From assembly GCF_000264995.1 (NCBI RefSeq), contig NW_006767449.1:261403-325402 (forward strand): a DNA stretch of 64,000 bases. Direction: 5' to 3'. Both the position numbers and the translations under genes were made by a program. Positions 15,239 through 26,859 of this stretch are shown piece by piece. The notes beneath the pieces are model-generated. The model was given only the letters and a program-made list of their open reading frames with translations. It had not been told where the DNA came from and ran no database searches. Numbering within the stretch: position 1 is the first letter of the stretch; each line of letters begins with the position of its first letter. Origin of the DNA: Punctularia strigosozonata HHB-11173 SS5. Lineage: Eukaryota > Basidiomycota > Agaricomycetes > Corticiales > Punctulariaceae.

Positions 15239-17312
15239 ATGGAGGAAACATCAACGTTCTCGTCCTCTGGAGCAGAGGCTATCTCCCGCCAACTTGATTC
15301 GGATCAAGTGCACGTCGTTCTTTCCGAGGAACATATCCGGGACCAATATGACACTCAAAGAGTAGCTTCGGAATTGATATCCGGAAATTACAAACGGGTA
15401 GGTATGAATCACTCACCCGTGCGCGTTTATCGACATTTTTCTAGATCGCTCTCCAATTCCCCGACGAATTGCTACCGATTTCCGTCAGCATATATCGACA
15501 GCTCAAGCGATTAGTTGGCGAAGGTCATGATCTGTTTGTCCTTGCGGACACATCATATGGGAGGTGAGCTATTAACGCGTTTGCGAATTTCCATCCTTTA
15601 GAACATGCATCGTTATATAACATGAGCCATCTAGCTGCTGCGTAGACGAAGTCGCCGCTCAACATGTCGACGCCGATGTCGTGGTGCACTACGGCCACGC
15701 ATGCATGAGCAAGTTCGCAGCCTGCGGTACCACGTATGACATGATGATCAATTGACGACACGATTGGAAGAACTTCCCGGTTGCCGGTCATCTATGTTTT
15801 TGGCAAGAAGCCATTGGACGTGGTAGGCTGTGCCTCCCACTTAGCGAAGGTGGTCCGATCGAAAGAAGAGGGAAGCAATTTACGATCTGTGTTGCTGAAG
15901 CATGACGTAAGATACGCGCATCGAGCTGGTACGACCCTCAATTCATGAATATCACAATGGTGTGCAGCTAACGGACGTTCAGAGGACCTTCTGGCACAGA
16001 TCAAGGAGGCGCTACCAGAACAAGTGCAATTGATCTACACTCCGCTACCGTTTTCGTCAGCTCCGTCACCATCCAACGCTACCATAACGACAGACCAAGG
16101 CGAATGCGAGCTTCCTGCACTTGTAGATAGGGATCCTTCGCATTGCATCGTTCTGTACGTCGGCGACGAAAGCCTGGGCCTGACCAATTTACTCTTGACG
16201 CACTCCGAGTACGAGGTATCTGCAGCCATACGCGTGCCTAGCCTGTGCCTAAATTGACTATTCTACAAGGTTTACTCCTATAATCCGGACTCAAGTACTT
16301 TCCGACTCGAGTCAGTCAAGACCAATAAGCTCCTCATGCGACGATACGCGGTTCTCCAGCGTGCACGCGACGCGGACGTCTTCGGAATCCTCGTCGGCAC
16401 TCTCGGAGTTGGTACGTTCCCCTGCCACGCCCAGAGAATCCTGGCCCACAACTTACCGTGTTCATCTTACAGCATCCTACCTTCCCCTCATAACCCACTT
16501 ACGCAGCGTACTCAAGCGTGCCCAGAAAAAGAGCTATACAATAAGTGTGGGCAAGCTTAACCCCGCTAAATTGGGCAACTTCGCGGAGATTGAATGCTTC
16601 GTGCTCGTCGCTTGCCCGGAGAACAGCCTGGTGGATGCTAAGGTTTGGATTCCATTATGGGCACCCTATTCCGGACTTTCAACGTACAGCATCCAGGAAT
16701 TTCAAAGGCCAATTGTCACACCATACGAACTCGAGATAGCCTTGAAGGCGGAGCCGAGCTGGACAGGGAGATATGTCCTGGATTTTGAAGCGTTGCTGAC
16801 AGCGTACGCGCAGAAGGGCGAGGATGGTACGTGTCACCTAGTGTATTCCGCTTTATGTTTACTGGCGACCGCAGACGAGTCCGCCCAGCGTGAGGACTCC
16901 GAAGAAGAAGATCCTGATCAACCAATATTCTCACTCGTCACTGGCAAATATCGACAAGCCAGACGATACGGTGGTCAGCCAGGTTGTGATCGATGTACAT
17001 GCACTTCTTACTGAACCGTCCCGGCGCCATCCAGGATCATCCCATTCAAATGTGGAAGAAGGCGCAGAATCTACTGCGGTCGCTATACGCAATCAAGAGA
17101 ATGCATTAGCAACCATTCCAGACAGCGCGGCTGGTGAGTGCCGAGGGGCGCGCTTCCTTGTTGACCTTGCATTGACTGTCATGTGCGCAGGTCAATTCCT
17201 CCTGAATAGAACGTTTAAGGGTCTCGAGACGCGCCTGGGAGAGGATGCTCCCAGCGTGCTCGAACAAGGCAGGAGTGGAATCGCAAGAGGGTATCAAGAT
17301 GATCATAGATAG
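15239..17312 (+). CDS. DPH2: Diphthamide biosynthesis subunit 2
   Basis: Partner of DPH1 in the 2-(3-amino-3-carboxypropyl)histidine synthase that starts diphthamide formation on eEF2, using an iron-sulfur cluster and SAM. Eleven exons (15239-15397, 15445-15563, 15635-15712, 15771-15906, 15985-16215, 16270-16411, 16473-16642, 16697-16826, 16875-16973, 17068-17133, 17191-17312) give about 483 residues. Landmarks: [127 protein letters not shown] and the C-terminal [15 protein letters not shown]. The ninth intron acceptor is ambiguous (17059 or 17068; three residues difference). Its stop is only 53 bp from the stop of the convergent YPP1 gene. Confidence 0.92.
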
Positions 17313-17365
17313 CGTATGAAGGGAGTCCGCGATGATGGCGAGACTGAAGTGATACACACAGCGTG

Positions 17366-20300
17366 CTATAGACACCACCCCACAGCCGTCCCCATATCCC
17401 TCACTGCCCTGTGTTCCGAAAGGCCCAGCGCGTACGCCAGACACTCGCGTTCGCGGTCCTTGCGACCCTGCATCCCGTATGCTTTGGCGAGGAAGTACCA
17501 TGCCTCCGCGATATCCCAACCGGGTCCTCGAGTCAGTTCGGAAAGCATGCCTGCTGCCAGGTCGACGTCGTCGGCAGCGGGCGGCTTCGAAGATAAGGAC
17601 GAGGATCGTTCGGCAGACGTAAGGTACAATCGGCAGAGGTGAACGATGGCGGAAACGTCGTCAGGCGAGATGAAGAGCGCCTTTCCGAACGCTTCTTTCG
17701 CGCGCCGCTCGCTTCCCAGGGCGATATAATACAATCCCAGCTACAATATCCGTCAGCTATGTTTTTTCTGAGTAAGTCTTCCTCACCTGAACCCACACCG
17801 CCGGGTTGTTCTCGTCCTGAACTTCTGCCTCCTGTATCGCTCCCCTTGCCTGCTCGATTTTGCTGAGCCTCCGGAATGTCGCTGCCGACATGAGCCATAG
17901 GTCCGAGAGCAGGCGGCGATTCCTGGCCCCGCGGTCGTTGGGCTTGGTCGCTGTTTGCAAAGGTGGTATCGGGGATGGGTTGTGCGGTAGGGGTAAGTCA
18001 GTGTGCGATGGATCTTGCTGCAGGATCGACGGCGCGAAGTAGCGTCGCGAGTGTATGGAGGATGCCTGGAAGCGATGGCCATTTTGCTCCGTGAAGTCTG
18101 GTAAAACCCAGTCAGCTTGCTGTTCTAAGCAGGGCTCTGGCTGCTTGCTTACTTGGGGCAGAGAGTGTCCTCCTCAGCCTCACACTTCCGTTCCTGACCA
18201 CTCCGCTGCCGATCTTCCGAGATATCGTCGTGATCCTCTCCTGGCCTTTGTTCACCCTCTGCTTTAACATCCTCTGCACCTTCTTGCCCCTTGAGCCCAC
18301 GCCTCCACCTCCGTCCACAGTTTTGTCAGAAACGGACTCGGTGACGCTACTCAGCGACGACTGTTCTCGGAGGTTGAACGGGAACACGTCGGTATGGGAG
18401 TCAGGGGAGGCGGGGCTGACCGTGATGGGTATCGGAACCGGCTGTGCGGCCGGTGAAAGGGACAGAGGCGTGGTGTGGTTGATCTGATCCATGTCAACCG
18501 ATCGGCGAGGGCCCAGCGCGGGCGAGTTGGAATAGCTCTGCTGCGACCCGCCATGGCCGTCGCGGGATTCGCCCCCGGGAGCCCTCCTGCCGCCGGCCTC
18601 GCTTCCCGCGTTCGAGCTGGTGCCTCCCGTGTTGTGCTCCGCCACCCATGCAAAAACCTCCACGGATTTGGGCTCGGCGCCTTCAGGCCCTTCGACGTGT
18701 TCGGATAGCGCAAGCTGTGTCATGCGGAGCTGCAGTGCGTACTCGAAGCATTGTTGGCGTGATGGCCGGGGTCTATCTGGCCGTGGTGGAAGGAGAGAGG
18801 ATGCAGGAGGTACAGAAAAGCTCTTATAATCGAGCAAGAGGGACAAACGATGTCCCGGTGCGGGTGGTAATGACTCTGGACCGGGGACGGTTGTGGCGGT
18901 CGGAGTGGGTGCCGTCGGCGTCACTTCGCCATTCGACGAGCCATTCGGATACAGGACGCCAGCGCCGGAGAAGTCGTGCGCGACGATGGTGCTCGTGTCC
19001 CCGTTGGTGACGATCTCTTCACCGTTTGCGTCGTCCGTATCTGGCTCGCCGATGCCGCTACCCACCTCCAGTACGCCTTTCGCGCCTCTCCAGTCGCCAG
19101 TTGCCGTCAGCAGCAATCCGAGCAAGTGCCAGTGTCGGATCTCTCCGGGGTCCTCTTCCACTGCAACGCGTGCGTGCTCGATAGCTCGGGCGAAGTCGAG
19201 TGATGGCGCGGGCCGCGACAGCGCGAGCGCGAGGTGATGATGAGCCGTCGCTGTAGGGTGGGTCAAGACCGACGACTCCAGGAGGGCCCGTGAGCGAGCG
19301 AGACGGTCCCCTCGAACACCGGGATCGTTTTCTAATGCACGTGAATGTTAGTTGCAGGCCGAACTTGACGATCAAATATGACGGAAAGACCCACCTTTAT
19401 TAGCGGAGACGGCTTCGCAAACGCCTTCAGCCAGATCCACACTTGCCCGCAGCTCTTTCCACAGCTCTGATTCGTCCTCTTTCGCGTTCAACGTTTCCCT
19501 CGCCTTCGCGATGTACCGCGCCGCCTCTCGCACCTCCTGACGCCCGTCGCCACCCACGCCCGCTCCCCCACCGACAAGCCGCCCCCTCCCCTTCTCTTCC
19601 GCCAGCCGACACAGCATCCGTGCCCCAGCGACGAGCGTCCGCACCCAGTCCTCGTCGTTGTCGCCGTCCAGGTCCATCTCCACCTTCGGGGATTTATCGT
19701 GCGGGTCGCGCGCCTCCACGCCTTGAACGCCGATTTCGTGCACGCCATGCGCGATGTCCTCGTTCTTCTGCTGCTCCTCCGCCGCGATCGTCTCGCGCGC
19801 CTTGGAGACGACCTGAGCGTAGAGCCCGAGAAAGCGCCGCGCAAGGTCCACGTCGCCCGCGGCGTACAGCAGGCGCGACATGTGCCGGTATATGCGGTGC
19901 GAGTTGAAGGTGAGGCGGGTCGCCCACCATAGGATCTGGAAGTATCGACCAGCGTCAGCTCCTGCGACGAGATCGCCGGCTTCTTGTTACGCACGTCGAT
20001 GACCCATCCAGCGTACTCTCCGACACCGCCGCTCGCTTCCCAGACGGCCACGGACAGATCGACGAGCTCCTCTACTTTTGTGTTCTTCTCCCCCGCCTTC
20101 GGGAACGTGGTGGACACGTCCAGCACGGCCCTGTACTCCTGTATCACGGAGCGTGCGCGGGGTAGCCACGCTGGGGTTTTCGGCGTCGGCACGCTATTGA
20201 AGGGTGCGTTGAGTGATGTCGAAGGGGCAGCGAGAATCAAGGCACGGATGTGTAGGGTATATATGGTGGATCTATGCAAAGGGCGGAACGTCGGCGGCCA

Positions 20301-21449
20301 GTGCGAGGCGCATTGCTGATACTGCTGCAGTAGAGTCCATAATCGGTCTTGCTCCGAAGTATCGTCCGCCGTTGGCTGGCTTAGAAGAAGAGAGACGAGG
20401 ACGATGGCACGCCAGAGGAGACGTTCCGTCCACCGCCACAGCTCGCGGTATTTGATGAAAGAGGCAAAATCCAGTTTTCCTGGGCCGGAAGGCACTGAAG
20501 CGACTGATGGTGCAGGGTACGGACGGGGGAGATCGTTTACTGTGGAGGATATTATCGGTAGGGCTTTCATGTATGACTGGAGGGCCGTGGTGGATGGTGA
20601 TGTTCCCTGAGTAAGCTTTTCGTTGGACATGCCTGAGGTAAGATGAGTCGGTGGCGGATACAGGTATGGCAGGTTGGCTCACCCTCCAAGCATATACTCC
20701 GGATAACCTCGACTTGAATCCAAGAGCGCCCATCGGCAATATAGGGTGATACTTGAGACGTCGGGTCTGGATGGGAGACCCAGCTGGTGGTCGTGCGCGA
20801 AGACGAAGGCGTCTCGCTACGCGTGGACGAAGGTTGGCCTGGAACGGCGAGTGTAGATGCCGTGATCGTGGATCGCTGGGTCCCGACGTTGGTAGCGGAT
20901 GAAGACGACTGGGGCAGGTGCATGTCCCCGTTCGCAAGGGTCGAGGCTTCCGAAAGGTACTGAAGGCATTCAGAGGGTCTGGATAGAGCGTACGCATAGT
21001 AGGCTAACAAGACCTTCACGGACTGTGTGGCATGGCGGTATTGAACACAGGTAGTACAGGCAACACGAGCGCGGCCGACGTACATCGCTCTTTGTTCCGT
21101 TCAGGTTTTTGAGCACGTCATAACTGGTGCGAGCCTCCTCCCTCCTCTCCTCCGCAAGCACACATTCGTCGCCGAGATACAAGCCCTCAGCATCCCCATC
21201 TAACCCATCCTCGCTAAGATCGGTTCCCGCCGCAACCAACAGCGCCAAGGCCTGCGTCTGGCTGGCCACTTCGAAGACCTCTTCATAGCCGTCGTACCCC
21301 CGGCAATGCTTCTTGAACTTCCTGAGGAGCTCGGACCATGACAGCGCCTCGCCCCGAGGCGATTTTGCAGGAAAGGTCGCGCCCCACGATCCGGCTGTCA
21401 GGGCGGCGCGTAGCTGGGCCCAGTAGTATTTGTCTTTCTGCAGCGACAT
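17366..21449 (-). CDS. YPP1: YPP1/TTC7-like TPR protein (PI4-kinase complex)
   Basis: Scaffold that with Efr3 brings the Stt4 phosphatidylinositol 4-kinase to the plasma membrane. Seven exons (21449-21084, 21022-20683, 20632-19995, 19935-19395, 19331-18153, 18097-17787, 17740-17366) total 3,750 nt, 1,249 residues. The N-terminal region reads WAQLRAALTAGSW ... WSELLRKFKKHC; helical TPR repeats dominate, e.g. VKVLLAYYAYALSRPSECLQYLSEA, HHHLALALSRPAPSLDFARAIEHARVAVEEDP, ARGAIQEAEVQDENNPAVWVQ and YYIALGSERRAKEAFGKALFISPDDVSA. A long low-complexity Ser/Pro/Gly-rich loop (about residues 670-880) separates the middle and C-terminal TPRs, as in basidiomycete homologues. All introns are GT-AG, 46-63 nt, and phases agree throughout. 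Confidence 0.85.
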
Positions 21450-21866
21450 TATTGCGAGAACATAGAGTCAGCGTATGCGTTCAGAGACCAGGCATCGGTG
21501 AGAGCAGCCAAATGAGATGCCGTCGAGATGCGCCAGCAGCTGTGCTTTCCGCGAAGGATGTGACGCATATCTTCGCAGTATGTAGCCCTAACCCTAAGTT
21601 CTGATCGTCCTAACCCTAAACGCCACGCTCACTCGCGGTTGCTTCATGCCTCGGCTGGATGCATAATCCAAGCCTGCATCGCGATCACGTCTTGATTATC
21701 GTGCTGCCTTGATTTCTCGGGAAAGCACTCGGACAACATATCCTGCTTGAGACGCGAGGCGAAGTTGCTTTCCAGCGGCGAACTTGCACTCGGAGATCCC
21801 GACCTCCACGTCGACAGGCGGCATTTCATCTCCACCTGTTCCCCACCGCAGGCCCGCTGACTCACG
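21450..21866. promoter_or_regulatory. Shared divergent promoter with telomere-like motifs
   Basis: 417 bp between the divergent YPP1 (-) and unknown protein (+) starts. It contains two copies of a telomere-type motif (see 21586-21620). The rest is unremarkable mixed sequence. Confidence 0.5.
21586..21620. repeat. Interstitial telomere-like (CCCTAA) motifs / telobox pair
   Basis: CCCTAACCCTAA at 21586-21597 and CCTAACCCTAAA at 21609-21620, separated by 11 bp. The unit equals the TTAGGG telomere repeat of most filamentous fungi. In promoters such motifs (teloboxes) are bound by TRF-like Myb proteins such as Tbf1 in other fungi; here that role is inferred. The array is too short to be a true internal telomere tract. 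Confidence 0.6.
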
Positions 21867-24168
21867 ATGTCGTCACCCTCGTCAACGCCGCGGCTGCTCA
21901 CGCCGGACACCACGGGCTCGACGTCCTCCGACCCGTCGACCCTGGGCGTGACCACGCCGGACAAAGCCCTCAAGAAGTCGCGTCGGCAGACGGCGTTCTA
22001 CCCGAACATGAAGTCCTCGTCCGGCACCAAGCAGCTCAAGCCCTTCAGCCGGTCCGCGGCCAAGCGCGAGTCTGTCATGGCCCTCGGGAGCATCGAGCAC
22101 CTCCAGCACTACTTCACCAAGACCGGGCTGAGCGCACCGACCAAGTGAGCACCCTTCCGCCCCCCAGTGAGCCTCCAAGCGCGTATCTAACCACGGTCTT
22201 CGCTTTTTCTCAACTCGTGCCGCGATGCTCCAGTCCGCTCGAGAAGAAGAACCTGGGTCTCGTTCCCGCCCTCGGCGGCATCGTCTCGGGAATCAACACG
22301 GGCCTCGCGCTCCCCACATCGCATAGCGGCCTCGCGCTTCCACCGACGCCCGTCGTGCCCACGATCGTCCCCCCGCCTTTCGAGCATCACGTGCGAAGCG
22401 TCGAGACCGATCCTGAGACGCTCAAGCCAGGCGTGATCGACGACCTCGCCTCCATCGCGCACACCTGGGGCCTCTCGTCTACCGCTCCCACCACCTCCTC
22501 GTCCGCTCCCGGCAGCCCCGCGCACTTTGACGTGCTCGCCGCGCTCAAGCTCACCACGCAGGGCATCCGCGCCGTACGCAACTACGTCCTGGCGCTCCCG
22601 AGCGACACCGTCGTCGCCCTCCGCGACGAGTTCCGCAGCCGCGTCACCGCCTCCGCCCCCGCGCTCAAGCGGCAGACGTCGCGTGACACGGCGGAGCGCG
22701 ACCCGCTCGCGCTCGTGCGCCGCGCCGCGCTCGACCTCCTCGCCGTCCTGCGCGAACTCGAGGAGAAGGCGCGCCTCCCGCTTTCGGACGACGCGTACGA
22801 CGCCTCGTCAGACCACGAGCCCTCCAGCTCCTCCCAAGGCGGCCACTCGCGCGTCGCGTCTCCGGCCTCGCACTCCATCGAGATCGAACCGCCCGAATTC
22901 ACCGGATCCGAGTACGACCCCGAGCTCTCGTTCTCGCTCGTGAAGGTCAAGGGACGCCACGAGCACGTGCCGGTTTGGGAGGAGGAGACGTACGAAATCA
23001 ACTCGACGCTCTCGCCGGAGGAGCGCGAGAAGCGCGAGGGCTGGGAGGAACGCCTCGTGCTCGGCGGCGGATGGCTGTACAAGCAAGATGTCGCGCTGGA
23101 GCAACTCGGGCGGGAGAAGGATGCCGTGCGGAAGTACCTCGACGACGTGGACGACGTGCTCTTTGGAGGAAGCAGGGACGGTTCGAGAGGATGGGAACGT
23201 GAGCGGAAGAAGATCGAGAAGGAGAGGGAGGCGAGGAGGGCCAGTCGGCGAGCGAGCGCGGGCGATGGCGACGGATTCGGGTTTCCGAAGCAAAAGAGGC
23301 AAGCGAGCGTTGGAAGGAGGGTCGTCAGCACCGGGATGCTGGACGCGATGCGGGAAATGACCGTATCTGAGGAGCCGGAAGAGATCGACCAGGGGAGCGA
23401 CGGCCTCCACTCCTTGGTGGAGGAAGAGGAAATAGTAGAAGACGAGGATCTGCCGGACTGGGCAAAGAGAAGCACGTTCGGCGACGATCCCATGAGTGAG
23501 TTATCTATCCCAATATGACGTACTTGGAATCTGCGTTGATGTCGTTCCAGGTCGTCTTCAGGCAGTCCTCCGCGCCCTAACGCCTGTACCGTTGCAAGCC
23601 GCTCTTCCACCAACGGACTCGGATCGTCTTACCATCCTCACCTCGCTTGCGTCCGGCCAGTTGTTATGTGAAGCTTACAACGTCGGCGTGCGGAGGTCAC
23701 GGAAGCCCTGGGGATTCATCTCCAAGCACGGGATACACGATCTCCTCACGCTGGAGCAAGAAAAGGGCGGCGGCGAGGAAGAGAAAGAGAAGCGCAAGAA
23801 AGGATGGACATTCCGGCGGGTCGACAACCTACGGTTGTGGGCAGCGTACGTTCTCCCCACAGATCGATACATTTGAGATGTCTGGCTTATTCATCCTGAT
23901 GTCTAGGGCCCTCAAGCTACGGTATATGCTCCCCATAGTCACTCCTCCCACCGCTTCGGGCACGGTACAGCCATCTTCGAATCTTCCTACGCCAGTTACG
24001 TCGCCATCGCCAGCTGCGACTCGTTTCCCAGCGCACGCCCAAGAGGCGCCGATACATTTCGATGCCTTGTTGGTGGCGAAGAAGGATACCGGTTGGGACG
24101 CGATGCTCGAGACCGCTGTGATGCGTTGGATGGCCGCTGTGGTGGACGAGAAACGCGGCGAGCGGTGA
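21867..24168 (+). CDS. Conserved-looking protein of unknown function, 698 aa
   Basis: Four exons (21867-22144, 22234-23495, 23551-23845, 23907-24168) close in phase to 698 residues. I do not recognise a named domain. N-terminal 90 residues are Ser/Thr/Pro-rich with a basic patch (KSRRQTAFYPN) and a motif SIEHLQHYFTKTG. Then NPLEKKNLGLVPALGG, a helical segment (LAALKLTTQGIRAVRNYVLALP), an acidic linker, WEERLVLGGGWLYKQ followed by a predicted coiled-coil rich in Glu/Arg, an acidic run ending DEDLPDWAKRSTFGDDP, and a C-terminal helical domain (LASGQLLCEAYNVGVRRSRKPWGFI, DNLRLWAAALKLRY, GWDAMLETAVMRWMAAV). The conserved-looking C-terminus resembles a folded helical domain of the calponin-homology type in layout only; this is not a claim of homology. 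Shares its promoter with YPP1. Confidence 0.75.
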
Positions 24169-24463
24169 CAGCTTTACCCCGTTCTACGACATACCTTATA
24201 GATTTAGTATTGTGTATACCAGACATGCACGTATTGTCAACCCTCCAACGGATAATCTCAGCAATGGATCTTTCTGCACACTCGAGGATGATGTCAGAGC
24301 AGTGAGATGGTATTGCAAAGGGCATAAAGCACAGATGTGGAGAAATACTATTAGACGCGGCTCGCTATACGAAAAGGCGGTCCGTGATGGGATATGCGAT
24401 GATAATGGCATTTTTGGTAAATTGCAAAGGAGCGGACGATGGTCGAGATGTCCATCTAGTAGC
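24169..24463. other. Convergent 3' intergenic region
   Basis: 295 bp between the stop of the unknown protein gene (+) and the stop of TOM70 (-). No gene or repeat seen; presumed 3' UTRs. Confidence 0.4.
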
Positions 24464-26692
24464 TTATACCATAGAGCGAGCGATTTGACTGAGCTGGCTG
24501 GCCATCTGGGGGTAGTTCTCCACAAAGACCATCTGCGCCGCGGACGCCTGTCGATAGGAGTCAGTATCATCTTCCGCCAACACGAAAGAGTCACACTTAC
24601 GTATTGGTACGTCAGCGCATTAACCAACTCAGGCTCGCTGCGCGCGAGCTCGGACTGCCGCCTGAACAGCTCGACAGCGTCGCCGATCTTGCCTTGCTGC
24701 AGGCTCAGCTGCGCTAGCGTCGCCACTGCGGCCTCGCACTCGGCGTCAATCTTCAGCGCCTCTTCGCAGCAGCGCTCCGCCGCACCGATGTCCTGCTTCC
24801 ACTGGTATAGGGCGAGACCCTTGTTCACAAGCGGCAGCACGTTCATCGGTGGCGGCTTGGCCTTCTCGAGCTCAATTGCCTTGTCGAACTTCTCCACTGC
24901 GTCCTCGAATCGGCCCTGGTCGAGTAGCAGCTCGCCGTAGTAGTTCTGCGGCTCGGACCGCTGGGGAAAGGCACGCAGTGTCTTGCGAAACGTCGCCATC
25001 GACTTAGCGAGGTCGCCGGACTTGTACTGCGCGACGGCGAGTTGGATGTGGGAGAACACGAACTGGTCGTCGAGGCTGGTCGACTTCGTATAGTTCTCCG
25101 CAGCCTGCGCAAACTCGTTCATGATGAACAACACTGTGCACGATCGCTTAGTTAGTCATGGAAATGACCGAGCCCGCTAAAGCAGTGCACACCTTGTCCA
25201 CGATGGTAGTAAATATCGGGGTCATTAGGGTTGTGCTTGATAGCCTCCTCGAAGCACTCGAACGCCTTGCGGGGATCACCCTGTTCCATGTAAACGCTAG
25301 CGATCTTCACCCAGCTCTGTGTGAACGCAGGCACGAGGTCGATCGAGGCCTGCAGGTCATCCTTAGCACCAAGGACGTCACCGACGAGGAACTTGAACGT
25401 TCCCCGGAGGTTGAGTGCTTCGGCTTTGCCAGCGTCCCATGAGATGCCTTGCTCGAGTGCCTCGTTCACGAGGGATAACGAGTGAGTGTAATCCGCTGCT
25501 CCGAGCGCCTCGAGGGCAAGGATGAGAGTGCTGTCGCCTGTCTGCGGGTTTTCGGGCAAGGTAGGTAAGGGTCCTGTGAAATCGAACTCTCAGTAATGTC
25601 CTGAAGAACTTCCGGGAATGAGCACATACGTGAACGGAAAGCCGCAAAGTAAGCCGACACAAAGGTGAACGACGGAAGACGCTTCTCCCGGTGCTATCCA
25701 TGCATGTGTCAGGACGCACGCACGCAACCTGAAGGATGGTGAGCTTACTTGAAGAATTTCCTCCGCCTTCTTGGTCGCCAGCTTCTTCAGAACACGTTCT
25801 ACCGACTGCGCCGCGCTCTCATTCTGGAACTTGTCCAGGATAGTGGCGGCGGTGAAGTCTACAACACCCATGAGATATGTGTTGAATGACGAGAATCCCC
25901 TTTCACGAACCTCGCAGAGACTGCTCGAAGTCACCAAGAGCTTCGTATGCCGTTGCCCGCCGGTTGAGCGCCTTGACATAAGACGAGTCGAGGCTGAGAG
26001 CGATGTTGCAATCGTCCACAACCAATTCATGTTTAGGCGGCGACATGTTGATGTAACCTGATCAAGTCAGCGTTCTGAGGATCCTCAACGAAACATCACG
26101 GACGCACATGCAGCACGATTGCTATAGAAGACGGGTTCCGGCTTGGGGGAGACTTCTATAGCACGGGTGTAGTAGTCAGCAGCTATGCTGAACTTGCGCT
26201 GCTGGTACGCCTGATTGCCCTTCGTCTTCAATGAAGCAGCGGCCTTGGAGCGTTCCTAAAGACACGATAAGATGCCACGCGAGAGCATCAATTGACAGTG
26301 GCGTACATCATCAGACATAGCAGCTATTTGCGACGACGAGAGTGCAGGCTCGTCTACCCGACCTCCCCGTGAGTTGGCATACGACCGTCACCGAGTCCGA
26401 CATACTCACCATCCGACACGTCGGCAGCTTTGGGGGCCCGCTCCTCCAAGATGGGAGAATCCTGGTCCTTGGCCGCCTTGTGCTTCTTCGACTTGGACTT
26501 CTTCTTCCCCTTGCGTTCTCCCTTCTCCTCGTCAGCCCCCGGCGGAGGTCTCTGGGACGTGGACGCATAGTACGCGACGCCGCCTGCGGCAACGACGGCC
26601 GCGGCGGTGCCAATGAGCACGGCGCGCTTGTTCTCCGCAACGAAGTTGGAGACGCGCTCGACGAGGCCCGGGGAGGAGGAAGGGGCGGACAT
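24464..26692 (-). CDS. TOM70: Mitochondrial import receptor TOM70
   Basis: Outer-membrane receptor that takes Hsp70/Hsp90-bound precursors. Nine exons (26692-26410, 26323-26307, 26255-26108, 26057-25911, 25858-25749, 25693-25630, 25573-25193, 25133-24601, 24547-24464) give 488 residues, somewhat shorter than yeast Tom70 (617). An N-terminal anchor (about residues 24-43) is followed by a Lys-rich linker, then the chaperone-clamp TPRs: [73 protein letters not shown]; the C-terminal TPR array includes [21 protein letters not shown] and ends [16 protein letters not shown]. Exon 2 is a 17-nt microexon. Shares a 167-bp divergent promoter with the ornithine cyclodeaminase-like gene. Confidence 0.9.
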
Positions 26693-26859
26693 GACGGTGC
26701 AAGGCAAGCAGGTGGCGGAAGCCCTCGCGAACGTCACTCGATCCCAATTTTCGGCACGACTGCCCCCGTGGGAACTCACGACCTTGCCCGCTTGCGATAC
26801 GATGGCTCAGCGGCTCCCGGGACAGATTCCTCCTGTGATCTTCGCCTTCGAGGACGAAC
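26693..26859. promoter_or_regulatory. Shared divergent promoter, TOM70 / ornithine cyclodeaminase-like
   Basis: Only 167 bp separate the two start codons, so core promoters and 5' UTRs of both genes must overlap or abut. No specific site was resolved. Confidence 0.5.

Noticed and set aside
22187-23613. Long minus-strand frames opposite the 698-residue gene
   Set aside because: Antisense shadows of a GC3-rich coding exon; no start, splice or domain support.
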